From positions 26,200 to 90,199 of the forward strand of contig CADAQM010000015.1 in the NCBI GenBank assembly GCA_902790135.1: DNA of 64,000 nucleotides. Direction: 5' to 3'. This document shows positions 53,741-61,546 of this stretch, piece by piece. Position 1 is the first letter of the stretch, and each line of letters begins with the position of its first letter. This stretch comes from an uncultured Coriobacteriaceae bacterium. Its GTDB lineage: Bacteria; Actinomycetota; Coriobacteriia; Coriobacteriales; Atopobiaceae. The notes below the pieces were generated by a model, which was not told where the DNA came from, searched no databases, and worked only from the letters and a program-made list of their open reading frames with translations. Position numbers and translations under genes: made by a program.

Positions 53741-55747
53741 ATGCGCATGACCCACCGCACGCCAACACACCGCAACCCCCTGCTCGTCCTTTTGTTCGCG
53801 CTTGCAGTCTTTGCCTTGATCGCAGTACCGGGCTGCGGCAGGAGCGAAAGTAGTGGCACGTCCAGCGGTGGGGGCACGCCTCACGCTGATGTCATGTCTG
53901 ATGAGGTGGCCGAGAGCATCGACACCATCAACGGACAGGTCTCGAGCATCAACACCTCCTACGAAGCCGACGGCTGCGTGCCCGCGGACTACATCGACGA
54001 TGCCGTGAACGAGGTCGCCCGGTCCGCCGAGTCATGGAAGCAGGACGGAACCATCACCGACTACGAGGTCACCGACGACAGTGTCGCCCTCGAGCTCCCC
54101 GACGGCGTGATATACGTGTACGCCCCCATGCAGGAAGACGCTCTGGGCGGCACGGGCGAATTCGAGATGGACGAGGAGCTCGGACTTGTGACTCTCGAGC
54201 CGGTGAGGGGTGTTTTTCCTGACAGATGCATTCCTTACCTCGACATGACCGACGAATCGGCTGCTATGGTTGCAGGCCTCTCTGACAAATGGGGCTGGTC
54301 TGGCTACGACCAGCAGGAGGTGACGCTCGACCTTCTCGATTACGTGCTTGGACGGGACGGCATCTATATCTGGGATGGTCATGGCGGATTTGCCACGTGG
54401 GTAGGATCCTTCCTTTGCACGTCCGAGCCGGTAGACACCTCACGTATGCGATACGACGAGGACTACTACGAGATGTTTACCTCCAACGAGCTCGTCATTT
54501 GCGGGGGAGAAGCGCAGCAAATCGGAATCTGCGCAGGCTACGTGCGCAAGCACCTGAATAGCCTGGATGGCTCGCTCATCTTTTTGAATGCCTGCCATTC
54601 CGCTGAAGATGACCGTCTCGTCGACGCCTTCCTCGACAGGGGCGCGATTGCCGTACTCGGATTCGACGATACCGTATCGGTATCCTATGCTTCAAAATTC
54701 ATGCATGGCGTTCTCGAAAGGTTCTGCACCGCAGATGACACCACAGGTGAGTACCCGACGCTGTCGGATGCGGTCGAGGGCGCACGTGATGAGTTTGGCG
54801 ATGCGGATCCTTACTACGACGCACGGCCGATACTCTCAGGTACCGCCGAGGGCCTCTCCGCCCACATCATAAGCGACGTCGAGGTCGAGCTTCCTCCGGT
54901 GTCCTCCCCCAGCGATACGATCGAGCTGCCCTATACCTGGGAACACGACGACGTCGCGTCGCTGTACGCCGAGACCCTCCAGAATGGCACCTACGCTTAT
55001 GTCGCATTCTGCGACCTCAACGAGGATGGCATACCCGAGATGCTGGCCTCCCGTGGCAGCGACGGCGAGTCCAACCGGTCGGGCCTGTACTACGCGAGAG
55101 ACGCCGACCTGTACACCATTGCCCCTGACGGTGCACCGGTTATCGTCGGCAACATAGGCGGCACAGACCACATCAGCTGGAGCAGCTCCTACAAGGCGCT
55201 TCGGCAGTCGTGGGGCGGCTGCGGTTCCATCATATGCAAGACCTACGAGTTCAACGATTTCACGCTCACGGAGCGCGCGTATTCGATAAACGACGACTCC
55301 AGCTACCAGCTAGGCGACTACACCTTCCTCGAGAGTACCTTCACAACCGATTGGGCGGGCAGCTACGACTGCGAGTCCGGTAGCGAAACCGTCATCACAC
55401 GCGGCGACTTCGCATCGGCGCTCAAGGTTTGGGATGCCAGCAGGGCCTACGTAGGCTTCCGCTCGGTCGATAGCCTGTCCTTCTCTGGTAGAGAGACGAA
55501 CGACCACGCCGACGGCTTCACCGACGACGAGATCGTCGAGCTCGCCCGGACCTATGCATCCGGTGCTTATGGCGAGACCCCGCAGTACATCGACGTCGAC
55601 GGCCACGACGGCAACACGGTCATACTGCACCTGTACAACATGGTCAGCGACGGAGCGTCCTCGCACACGGGCACGATCGACTGGCTCTACATCGACCGCT
55701 ACACCCTCGAAGGCACCAATCTTCTGGGCGAACACGTGCATCTGTAG
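53741..55747 (+). CDS. Lipoprotein with caspase-fold (CHAT-like) putative cysteine peptidase domain
   Basis: A 668-residue lipoprotein. A signal peptide ends with VPGC (about residues 29-32) and a Ser/Gly linker follows. Residues 190-380 look like a clan CD caspase-type fold. A histidine motif IWDGHGGF (His214) and a cysteine motif LIFLNACHSAEDD (Cys285) are followed by DRGAIAVLGFDDTVS, the pattern of CHAT/gingipain-like peptidases. The C-terminal 290 residues hold DLNEDGIPEML-type and YTFLES beta-rich segments, possibly Ca-binding. No close family is recognised and the substrate is unknown. Single gene. Confidence 0.75.
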   Translation: MRMTHRTPTHRNPLLVLLFALAVFALIAVPGCGRSESSGTSSGGGTPHADVMSDEVAESIDTINGQVSSINTSYEADGCVPADYIDDAVNEVARSAESWKQDGTITDYEVTDDSVALELPDGVIYVYAPMQEDALGGTGEFEMDEELGLVTLEPVRGVFPDRCIPYLDMTDESAAMVAGLSDKWGWSGYDQQEVTLDLLDYVLGRDGIYIWDGHGGFATWVGSFLCTSEPVDTSRMRYDEDYYEMFTSNELVICGGEAQQIGICAGYVRKHLNSLDGSLIFLNACHSAEDDRLVDAFLDRGAIAVLGFDDTVSVSYASKFMHGVLERFCTADDTTGEYPTLSDAVEGARDEFGDADPYYDARPILSGTAEGLSAHIISDVEVELPPVSSPSDTIELPYTWEHDDVASLYAETLQNGTYAYVAFCDLNEDGIPEMLASRGSDGESNRSGLYYARDADLYTIAPDGAPVIVGNIGGTDHISWSSSYKALRQSWGGCGSIICKTYEFNDFTLTERAYSINDDSSYQLGDYTFLESTFTTDWAGSYDCESGSETVITRGDFASALKVWDASRAYVGFRSVDSLSFSGRETNDHADGFTDDEIVELARTYASGAYGETPQYIDVDGHDGNTVILHLYNMVSDGASSHTGTIDWLYIDRYTLEGTNLLGEHVHL

Positions 55748-55803
55748 CCGGTCGGCGCCGTGCTTTATGGCCGCCGCGCTGTGCCGACGACCTCTCGTGT
55801 TTC

Positions 55804-55880
55804 TGGTCGGGACGACTGGATTTCCCCCTAGGGTGCGGAGCGCGTGCCGGTGGCACGCGCGCAGCAGAACCAGCGGAGCT
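55804..55880 (-). repeat. tRNA-Pro 3' fragment split by a 43-bp hairpin insert
   Basis: 55804-55823 (TGGTCGGGACGACTGGATTT) is the last 20 bases of a tRNA-Pro, and GAACCAGCGG at 55867-55876 is the next part of its T-arm. The 43 bp between (55824-55866) are foreign to the tRNA and contain a 9-bp hairpin, GCGCGTGCC-GGT-GGCACGCGC. Confidence 0.6.
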
Positions 55881-55905
55881 GGTTCGAATCCGCTGTCGGC
55901 CCAAA

Positions 55906-55936
55906 CGAAAAGAACCGCTAGAGCTTCTAGCGGTTC
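55906..55936 (-). terminator. Terminator of the original tRNA-Pro
   Basis: On the minus strand an 11-bp stem (GAACCGCTAGA with TCTAGCGGTTC) runs into TTTTCG. It lies 9 bp beyond the tRNA-Pro fragment's CCA end. That is where the terminator of an intact tRNA would be. Confidence 0.75.
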
Positions 55937-55945
55937 CGAAGGTTC

Positions 55946-55991
55946 TGGTCGGGACGACTGGATTTGAACCAGCGGCCTCTCGGTCCCGAAA
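55946..55991 (-). tRNA. tRNA-Pro(CGG) 3' half only (attachment-site copy)
   Basis: Read on the minus strand, this is the anticodon loop TTCGGGA (CGG), the 3' anticodon stem CCGAG, a T-arm GCTGG-TTCAAAT-CCAGT and the acceptor CGTCCCGACCA. Upstream of the loop the sequence no longer pairs (no CTCGG), so the 5' half is absent. A 3'-half tRNA copy is the usual scar where an element has integrated into a tRNA gene. Confidence 0.8.
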
Positions 55992-56096
55992 AAGTTCCGG
56001 CGGTCAGAGATTGCTTTACCGTTCTGGCCGTCAAGTCACTTTTCGGTATTTGACCTGCGGTTTTGTCAGCATTGACTGTTTCCGTCGGGTATTGTC

Positions 56097-56188
56097 CCTT
56101 CCATCACTGGACGGGCGTTTGTGGCCAGTTTGTGGCCAGTCGGGACCGCGTTTTGTGGCCACTCCCAAACGCCCGAGTCGATGGAAGG
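56097..56188. repeat. Inverted repeat enclosing three TTTGTGGCCA direct repeats
   Basis: CCTTCCATC and CGGGCGTTTG at 56097-56121 are mirrored at 56166-56188. Between the arms TTTGTGGCCA occurs at 56118, 56129 and 56152. Tandem sites next to a tRNA attachment core resemble integrase arm-type binding sites. Confidence 0.55.
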
Positions 56189-56332
56189 ACGCAGCCTATG
56201 AAGCCCATGAAGTACTCGAACCCCCTCCATAAGGCAGCCCGCGCCATCGGCACGCAAGGCCGAAGACGCGCCCCTTGGCTGCCGCGTATCGCGAATCACC
56301 ATATCAATTCTGGTTTTCAAACAAAGAAGGAG

Positions 56333-56362
56333 GCCGGGGCCGCCCGCTTGAGCGGCCCCGGC
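56333..56362 (-). terminator. Terminator of the decayed minus-strand aldolase gene
   Basis: An 11-bp perfect stem (GCCGGGGCCGC with GCGGCCCCGGC) is followed on the minus strand by CTCCTTCTTTGTTTG. Confidence 0.65.
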
Positions 56363-56392
56363 TCAGGGCAAGGGCTCTTGTACGAGGAGTTG

Positions 56393-56581
56393 CTACTTGG
56401 CGAACGCGCGGCGGCCGTAGCTGCCCTCCCACGCCCTAGTGAACTCGTCGACAGCGAGCTGTGTGGAGGGGTGCTTGATCATGGACCAAGCAACATCTGT
56501 CGGGATGGTAACGGACCCAACGCCCATGCGAATGAGCTCGTGCACCTGCAGCGAGTTCTTGAAGCTCGCAGCGCAGATCTT
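56393..56581 (-). pseudogene. Fructose-6-phosphate aldolase/transaldolase-like C-terminal remnant
   Basis: The last 62 codons of the frame read ICAASFKNSLQVHELIRMG, then VGSVTIPTDVAWSMIKHPST and EFTRAWEGSYG. This matches the C-terminus of FSA/TalC-type aldolases (AASF-N--QV...G-HAVTV-PDV...HPLT). The N-terminal three quarters, with the catalytic lysine, are absent. The homology breaks off where the DeoR remnant begins on the other strand. Confidence 0.7.
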
Positions 56582-56582
56582 T

Positions 56583-56762
56583 GCGAAGCGCACGGTACTC
56601 GAGAACTCTGAGCGCACGTATGTGGTGGGAGACTCGCACAAGTTCTTGGAGCGCGGCAACTACCGGTATGGCAAGCTGTCAGACTTCACGGGCCTCGTCA
56701 CGGATGACCACAACGAGAATTGGCGAAGGCGGGCGGCGGAGCTTGGTATCGAGGTGCTGTAA
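56583..56762 (+). pseudogene. DeoR family regulator C-terminal remnant
   Basis: The final 60 codons encode RTVLENSERTYVVGDSHKF, then FTGLVTDDHNENWRRRAAEL and a stop, matching the C-terminal part of DeoR sugar repressors (K--M---S--TYLLADHSKFG). No start or DNA-binding domain is present. Head-to-head with the aldolase remnant, it suggests a deletion in a former sugar operon. Confidence 0.65.
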
Positions 56763-56816
56763 GCGATAGCCTCCATGAGATAGCTCCACCGGCGCCCAGG
56801 CCTTCCTCAGCTTTCC

Positions 56817-57806
56817 CTAGAACAACTCGTTGCTACGGTCGTAGCGCTTGCCTCCCCAGTACACGCGACTTGCTCGCTCGCATTTGGGTCCCAGCTCCAC
56901 GCCATCAAGCGCCCATTTCACAAACTCGTCGAAGCCGGTGCGGTCCACGATGTAGCCGATGTGCTCCTTGCCGCCCGGCGCTCCCGGATCGATGTACTCA
57001 TCGATATACGCGTAGGTGTTCTGTGCGATCTTGATGATGGAGTCCTCGTCCACCCACTTGAGCCAGTCCTCCGCCAAGCGCGGGTTCTGCTTGCCGGTGC
57101 GGCCCATGATCTTGAGGCGGAAGTAGTGCTCCGGGCTGCGCGTCCATGCGCGTGTGGGGCAGTAGTTGACACACACGCCACAGCCGATGCACAGGTCCTC
57201 GTCGCGTACTATCTTGCCGTTAACCACGCTGAGCGCGCCAACCGAGCGCCACTTGCACCAGTTCACGCACTGCTCGCAGCCAATGCAGCGCGCAGGATCG
57301 TACTGCGGCTCGGTCATGCCAATGATGCCAAAGTCGTTGAGCGCCACATGCGCGCAGTCATTGGAACAACCCGTGAAGGCAATCTTCACGTGGCGGTTGT
57401 TGGGAAAGACCGCCTTATCCATGCGCCGCGCAAGCGCAGTGGTGTCGTAGCAGCCAAACGGGCACAGCCGCGACCCCGGACAGCCGACCACGTTGCGGGT
57501 TCCCGCAGCGGGATAGCCCTTGCCGCGCTCCTCTTGGTTGACGCCCGAGTCATCGATGATGGCCTGCAGCCGCTCGTTGACCTCGGGGACCTTCTCCAGC
57601 GGGATACCGGGTATCTCCATGCCTTGGCGATTGGTGAGAAATATTGTGCCGTTGCCAAACTCCTCGGCTATCTCAACCACGCGTGCCATGCTCTGAGCAT
57701 TTATGACGCCGCCCGGAACGCGAACGCGTGAGGCGGTCTCGCCACGTACCTTGGACTGACGAAAGGCGTTCTTCATCAGTGCCTTGACGTTGACGTCAAG
57801 CGTCAT
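56817..57806 (-). CDS. asrC: Anaerobic sulfite reductase subunit C (siroheme/4Fe-4S catalytic subunit)
   Basis: A 329-residue protein. Siroheme/[4Fe-4S] ligands are Cys109 and Cys115 (GCPGSRLCPFGC) plus Cys147 and Cys151 (TGCSNDCAH). Two extra ferredoxin clusters sit at 174-184 (CIGCEQCVNWC) and 206-216 (CIGCGVCVNYC). It reduces sulfite to sulfide using electrons from AsrA/AsrB. The start is the ATG after GAGGAGGTGGTTACC, 16 bp after asrB. Confidence 0.93.
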   Translation of the reverse strand: MTLDVNVKALMKNAFRQSKVRGETASRVRVPGGVINAQSMARVVEIAEEFGNGTIFLTNRQGMEIPGIPLEKVPEVNERLQAIIDDSGVNQEERGKGYPAAGTRNVVGCPGSRLCPFGCYDTTALARRMDKAVFPNNRHVKIAFTGCSNDCAHVALNDFGIIGMTEPQYDPARCIGCEQCVNWCKWRSVGALSVVNGKIVRDEDLCIGCGVCVNYCPTRAWTRSPEHYFRLKIMGRTGKQNPRLAEDWLKWVDEDSIIKIAQNTYAYIDEYIDPGAPGGKEHIGYIVDRTGFDEFVKWALDGVELGPKCERASRVYWGGKRYDRSNELF

Positions 57807-57822
57807 GGTAACCACCTCCTCG

Positions 57823-58629
57823 TTAGTCGATCATGTCCTTGGACAAGTCATATCTGAACACCGGGCCATCAAGGCACACGTACTTCTCGCCGATACGGCA
57901 GTGGCCGCACTTGCCCAAGCCGCAGCACATGCGCCGCTCCTGGCTCACCCAGATGTGGTCCTCGGTAAGGCCGCGTTCAAGAAGACCCATCACCGAGAAG
58001 CGCATCATGGCCGGCGGTCCCACCACCACGGCGGTAGTGGTCGCCGGATCGCGCAGCTCCAGCGTGGGGATGTACTTGGTGACCAAGCCCACGTTGCCGA
58101 CGTAGCCCTCGGGTGCGCCGTCCACCGTAACCGTAAGGTCGAGCGCCTGCGCCCAGCGCTCGAGGTCCGCGCGGAAGAGCATGTCTTCGGGACTACGGAA
58201 GCCCACAATGACATGCTTGTCGGCGGCGTCTGTGGTGTGTGCCAGATGCTCGATCACGCCACGCACCGGGCTCACGCCCGTGCCACCGGCCACCACCACA
58301 CACTCGCCGTTCTCGTAGAGCGAGACATCGAAGCCATTGCCGTACGGCCCGCGCAGAAGCACCGTCGAGCCCACGCCAAAGCTAGCAAACAGCTCGCCGG
58401 TCACGCGGCCCACGTTGCGGATGGTGAGGTCCACGCTCACACCGGGCTCGATGCCGCTGACCGAGATGGGAGCCTCGCCGTACTTGGGGATGGAGACCTC
58501 AAAGAACTGACCGGGCTTGACCTTGCCAGTAAAGGCCATGCGGAAGGTGTGCTCGCGGTTGGTGTGCGAGACGATCTCCAGAATCTGCGAAGCAAAGGGG
58601 ATGTAGGGGTTGGCGTTGTGGCTACTCAT
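57823..58629 (-). CDS. asrB: Anaerobic sulfite reductase subunit B (FAD/NAD-binding)
   Basis: A 268-residue ferredoxin-reductase-like subunit. The flavin domain is in the first 95 residues (FRMAFTGKVKPGQFFEVSIP) and the NAD-binding domain follows (VVVAGGTGVSPVRGVIEHL). A C-terminal [2Fe-2S] loop reads CCGLGKCGHCRIG...CLDGPVF, as in PyrK-type proteins. It takes electrons from NADH and passes them to AsrA/AsrC. It overlaps asrA by 8 bp. Confidence 0.93.
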   Translation of the reverse strand: MSSHNANPYIPFASQILEIVSHTNREHTFRMAFTGKVKPGQFFEVSIPKYGEAPISVSGIEPGVSVDLTIRNVGRVTGELFASFGVGSTVLLRGPYGNGFDVSLYENGECVVVAGGTGVSPVRGVIEHLAHTTDAADKHVIVGFRSPEDMLFRADLERWAQALDLTVTVDGAPEGYVGNVGLVTKYIPTLELRDPATTTAVVVGPPAMMRFSVMGLLERGLTEDHIWVSQERRMCCGLGKCGHCRIGEKYVCLDGPVFRYDLSKDMID

Positions 58630-59659
58630 CTGCGCTCACCTCCTGTGCTGCCAGGGCATCAACCGCGTCTGCCAGCTTGTTGACGCAGGCGGCAAACGAG
58701 ATGTACTCCGGGCAGATGTCGTCGCAGCGCCCGCAGCCCACGCACATGTCGTAGCCAAAGCGCTTGCGGAAGTCGTGCACCTTGTGCAGCACCTTGAAGC
58801 GTATGCGCTCGCAGGCGGTACGGCGATACTGCCCACCGCCAGCCACGTTGGTGTAGCCGTCAATCATGCAGCTTGCACCCACGCGCCTGCGCTCACCCAC
58901 GCAGCCGTTGTCGGTGTAGAACACGTCTTGCATGGTGTAGCAGGTGCAGGTGGGACAAGAGATGGTGCAGCGGCCGCACTTGATGCAGCGTGCGGTGTAC
59001 TCGTCCCACATCGAATGCTGGTAGATGGCAACGGGAACGCTTTCGGGCACCCGTACCACCGTATCGTTGGCACTCACGTGAGCCGGCTCAAAGGCGGCCT
59101 CACCCACAGCCTGAGCGGCAAACACCTCGGTCAGCTGCTCGTCTGCCACCACGCAGCGGTACCCATCGTCGGTCTGCTCCAGCGAGAAGAGCCATCCCTC
59201 TGGTGCCACGTTGGTGTCCATGCTGCAGCAGAAGCAGTTGTCAAAGCTTTCCGGGCAACCAATGAGGGCAAACGCCACACGATCGCGGACGCGACGGTAG
59301 AACCAGTCCTCCTGCGGACCGTTGGCCAGGTACATCTGGTCGAGCCGCTTGACGGCATGCAGGTCGCACGCACGCAGGAAGACGATGACCTTGCGCGCCT
59401 CGGCGTCGGCCACCTTGCACTCGTTCTCCGTGAAGAAGAACAGCGTCTCGGAGAGCGGTGTGAGCAGCTCCTTGAACGCATAGTCCGACTTGTGGGCCAG
59501 CTCGATCTGCTCCACCGAGCTCACATAGTCGTAACGGACCACGTCAGCGTCGGTGAAGCGCCCCTCACCCACCTTTAGAACCGGGGCATATAGCAGATAG
59601 CTTTCGCCAAGCTCGGTCAAGACTCGGTCGAGCCCCTCTCTGCTCAACTCGAAGCCCAT
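58622..59659 (-). CDS. asrA: Anaerobic sulfite reductase subunit A (4Fe-4S)
   Basis: A 345-residue electron-transfer subunit with two ferredoxin clusters, CIKCGRCTISCPTC (about residue 223) and CVGCGRCDDICP (about 309). The N-terminal 200 residues include DCEV-like AVKRLDQMYLAN and FDNCFCCSMDTNVAPEGW, typical of AsrA and the related hydrogenase/dehydrogenase beta subunits. First gene of asrABC in transcription order. Confidence 0.92.
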   Translation of the reverse strand: MGFELSREGLDRVLTELGESYLLYAPVLKVGEGRFTDADVVRYDYVSSVEQIELAHKSDYAFKELLTPLSETLFFFTENECKVADAEARKVIVFLRACDLHAVKRLDQMYLANGPQEDWFYRRVRDRVAFALIGCPESFDNCFCCSMDTNVAPEGWLFSLEQTDDGYRCVVADEQLTEVFAAQAVGEAAFEPAHVSANDTVVRVPESVPVAIYQHSMWDEYTARCIKCGRCTISCPTCTCYTMQDVFYTDNGCVGERRRVGASCMIDGYTNVAGGGQYRRTACERIRFKVLHKVHDFRKRFGYDMCVGCGRCDDICPEYISFAACVNKLADAVDALAAQEVSADE

Positions 59660-59690
59660 GGCATCCCTCCTTTGCTCGTCACTAATTGCA

Positions 59691-59719
59691 TTCCTAGCTG
59701 AGGTGGAGCCCTATGGCAA
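59691..59719 (-). promoter_or_regulatory. Candidate asrABC promoter
   Basis: On the minus strand TTGCCA (59719-59714) is followed after 17 bp by TAGGAA (59696-59691), 31 bp before the asrA start. It lies in the 93-bp gap after the ABC ATPase gene, so asrABC may be transcribed on its own. Confidence 0.45.
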
Positions 59720-59752
59720 GAAGAGCAGACGTCAGCCATCGGAGCTGCGTCA

Positions 59753-60514
59753 TCAATAGCTCAGCGAGTAGGGATGGACCAGGTCTTCTCCCTCAACCCT
59801 CCGTACGCACACGCCCATGGCATCCCGAAGCAACGTCTCATCTGCCGCAATGCTATCCACCGCTCCCTGTGCCACTATTGTCTCATGATTGACGATACAG
59901 ATGTCGTCGCATCCCGAGAATGCCTCTGGTAGGTCGTGAGAGGTCACCACTACGCCGCGACCCTCGTTTGCAAGCTGGCGCATGATGCGCGCTGCCTCCA
60001 AACGATGAGACACGTCCAGATGCGCCCCTGGTTCGTCGAGCAAAAGCATCGGCGTGTCTTGCGCGATGGCCATAGCAAGATAGGCGCGCTGCCGCTCGCC
60101 TCCCGAAAGGTCACGCACCAGGGCGTGTCGTAGCTCCCAGACGTCGGTGAGCTCCATTGCCTGCTGGATGGCACTGCGGTCCGCTCTCGAGAGCGACTGC
60201 AGGGGGCCCAGACGGGCAAAACGCCCGTGCCCCACCAGCGTGTGCACGCTCATGGCGGGTGTCGAAAGCGTCTGGGGCAGGTACGCCACACGGCGCGCAC
60301 GCTCACGGTGAGAGAGTGAGCGCAGCTCATCGCCGTCCAGCCGGATGCTGCCCCCATAGGGCAGCACGCCCACCAACGCTCGCAGAAGCGTCGACTTTCC
60401 GCAGCCGTTGCGTCCGATTACCGCAGTTATCCTGCCTCGGGGCAGCGTGAGTTCGTCCACCCGCAACAGGACTTGTTCGCCATATCCCAGCGTCACCTCG
60501 CGCAGCTCGATCAT
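59753..60514 (-). CDS. Iron/siderophore/heme/cobalamin-type ABC transporter ATPase (FecE/BtuD)
   Basis: A 253-residue ATPase: Walker A GRNGCGKS (about 34-41), Q-loop YLPQ, signature LSGGERQR (about 136-143), Walker B LLLDEP and the His-switch TSHD. The family imports iron chelates, heme or cobalamin. Its start overlaps the permease stop by 4 bp. Confidence 0.88.
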   Translation of the reverse strand: MIELREVTLGYGEQVLLRVDELTLPRGRITAVIGRNGCGKSTLLRALVGVLPYGGSIRLDGDELRSLSHRERARRVAYLPQTLSTPAMSVHTLVGHGRFARLGPLQSLSRADRSAIQQAMELTDVWELRHALVRDLSGGERQRAYLAMAIAQDTPMLLLDEPGAHLDVSHRLEAARIMRQLANEGRGVVVTSHDLPEAFSGCDDICIVNHETIVAQGAVDSIAADETLLRDAMGVCVRRVEGEDLVHPYSLSY

Positions 60515-61509
60515 CGCGGTCGCCTCCTGCGCATGAGCAGCATGATGAAGAACGGCGCACCCAGGAGTGAGAGCAAGAGGCCAGCGGGCAGTTCGTAGGG
60601 GAAGAAGAGCACGCGAGCGAGCAGGTCACACGTTACCAACAGCACCGCGCCCCAAATCGCGCAGAGGGGCAGGCCCCACCTAAGTCCGCATCTCACCGCC
60701 ATGCGTACGAGATTGGGCACCATGAGGCCCACAAAGCCGAGCATCCCGCACACACTGACCGCTGCCGCCGCAAGGGTCGCCGCGCATACGATGGCCACCA
60801 CGCGATGGCGCCGCACGTCAAGACCAAGGCCGATAGCCGTCTCATCGCCAAGCGCCAGCAGGTCAAGGCCCGGAGCAAGAAGGAGAGCTGCCCCAAGGCC
60901 CGCCACCATGAACGGAGCAGAGAGGGTCAGCTGTGACACCGTGGCACCCGTGAGACCTCCCAGACTGAAGGCCAGCTTGTCCACCACCGTCTTGGGCCAG
61001 ATGGTCACGATGGCGTTCGAGCCAGCACTCATGAGGCTCGACACCGCGACGCCCGCCAGCACGAGCGTCGTGCGTGCCGCCCCGGCACGACGCGCCACCA
61101 GATACACCATGAGCGTCGAAACGAGCGCACCGACAAGCGCCATGAGCTGCCGCGCGACCCCACTAAACGGAAAGAGCAGCGTCCCAGCCAACGCAAAGAA
61201 GCCAGCGCCTGCATTGATCCCCATCACCTGGGGCGAGGCAAGATCGTTGTCGAGGGCGGCCTGCAGCAGGGCTCCCGACACGGCCAGCGAGACTCCGCAG
61301 GCACAGGCGGCCAACACGCGCGGAAGGCGCACGCCCCACACGATGAGGTGCGCCGAGGACGAGGTTGCCGCGCCGGTGAGAGCGTGCCACGCCTCTGCCG
61401 TGGAGAGCGCACCTGTCCTGGCGAGAAGAGACGCCGCCATTGCCAGCGCAAGGCAGAGCCCACCCGCTACGAGCGCCAACACCGCGCGTCGGCTTGCGTC
61501 GGCGGCCAC
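60511..61509 (-). CDS. FecCD-family ABC transporter permease
   Basis: A 332-residue permease with about nine to ten membrane helices and family signatures WGVRLPRVLAACACGVSLAVSGALLQAALDN and GGLTGATVSQL. The LMVPNLVRMAV coupling region follows. The start is uncertain: a GTG at 61509 follows AAGGACGAC, while a TTG at 61545 would overlap the upstream stop; the former is used. One permease gene serves the whole transporter, as is common in this family. Confidence 0.87.
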   Translation of the reverse strand: MAADASRRAVLALVAGGLCLALAMAASLLARTGALSTAEAWHALTGAATSSSAHLIVWGVRLPRVLAACACGVSLAVSGALLQAALDNDLASPQVMGINAGAGFFALAGTLLFPFSGVARQLMALVGALVSTLMVYLVARRAGAARTTLVLAGVAVSSLMSAGSNAIVTIWPKTVVDKLAFSLGGLTGATVSQLTLSAPFMVAGLGAALLLAPGLDLLALGDETAIGLGLDVRRHRVVAIVCAATLAAAAVSVCGMLGFVGLMVPNLVRMAVRCGLRWGLPLCAIWGAVLLVTCDLLARVLFFPYELPAGLLLSLLGAPFFIMLLMRRRRPR

Positions 61510-61546
61510 GTCGTCCTTATCGCCCCTGTCGCCCTGAGCTCGCAAG

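Larger units (their letters stand above)
55748..56392. other. Gene-free attachment-site region
   Basis: No convincing gene lies here. The region holds two tRNA-Pro 3' fragments, a terminator, direct TTTGTGGCCA repeats inside a long inverted repeat, and a second terminator at the right. A short frame from 56198 (MKPMKYSNPLHKAARA) has a GGAAGGA upstream but no recognisable product. Confidence 0.6.

Noticed and set aside
55784..55905. Possible plus-strand tRNA (GCCGAC...GTCGGC with TTCGAAT loop)
   Set aside because: The span is about 120 bases, no cloverleaf or anticodon arm can be drawn, and the T-stem has a mismatch. It could not be made into a tRNA-Sec or class II tRNA.
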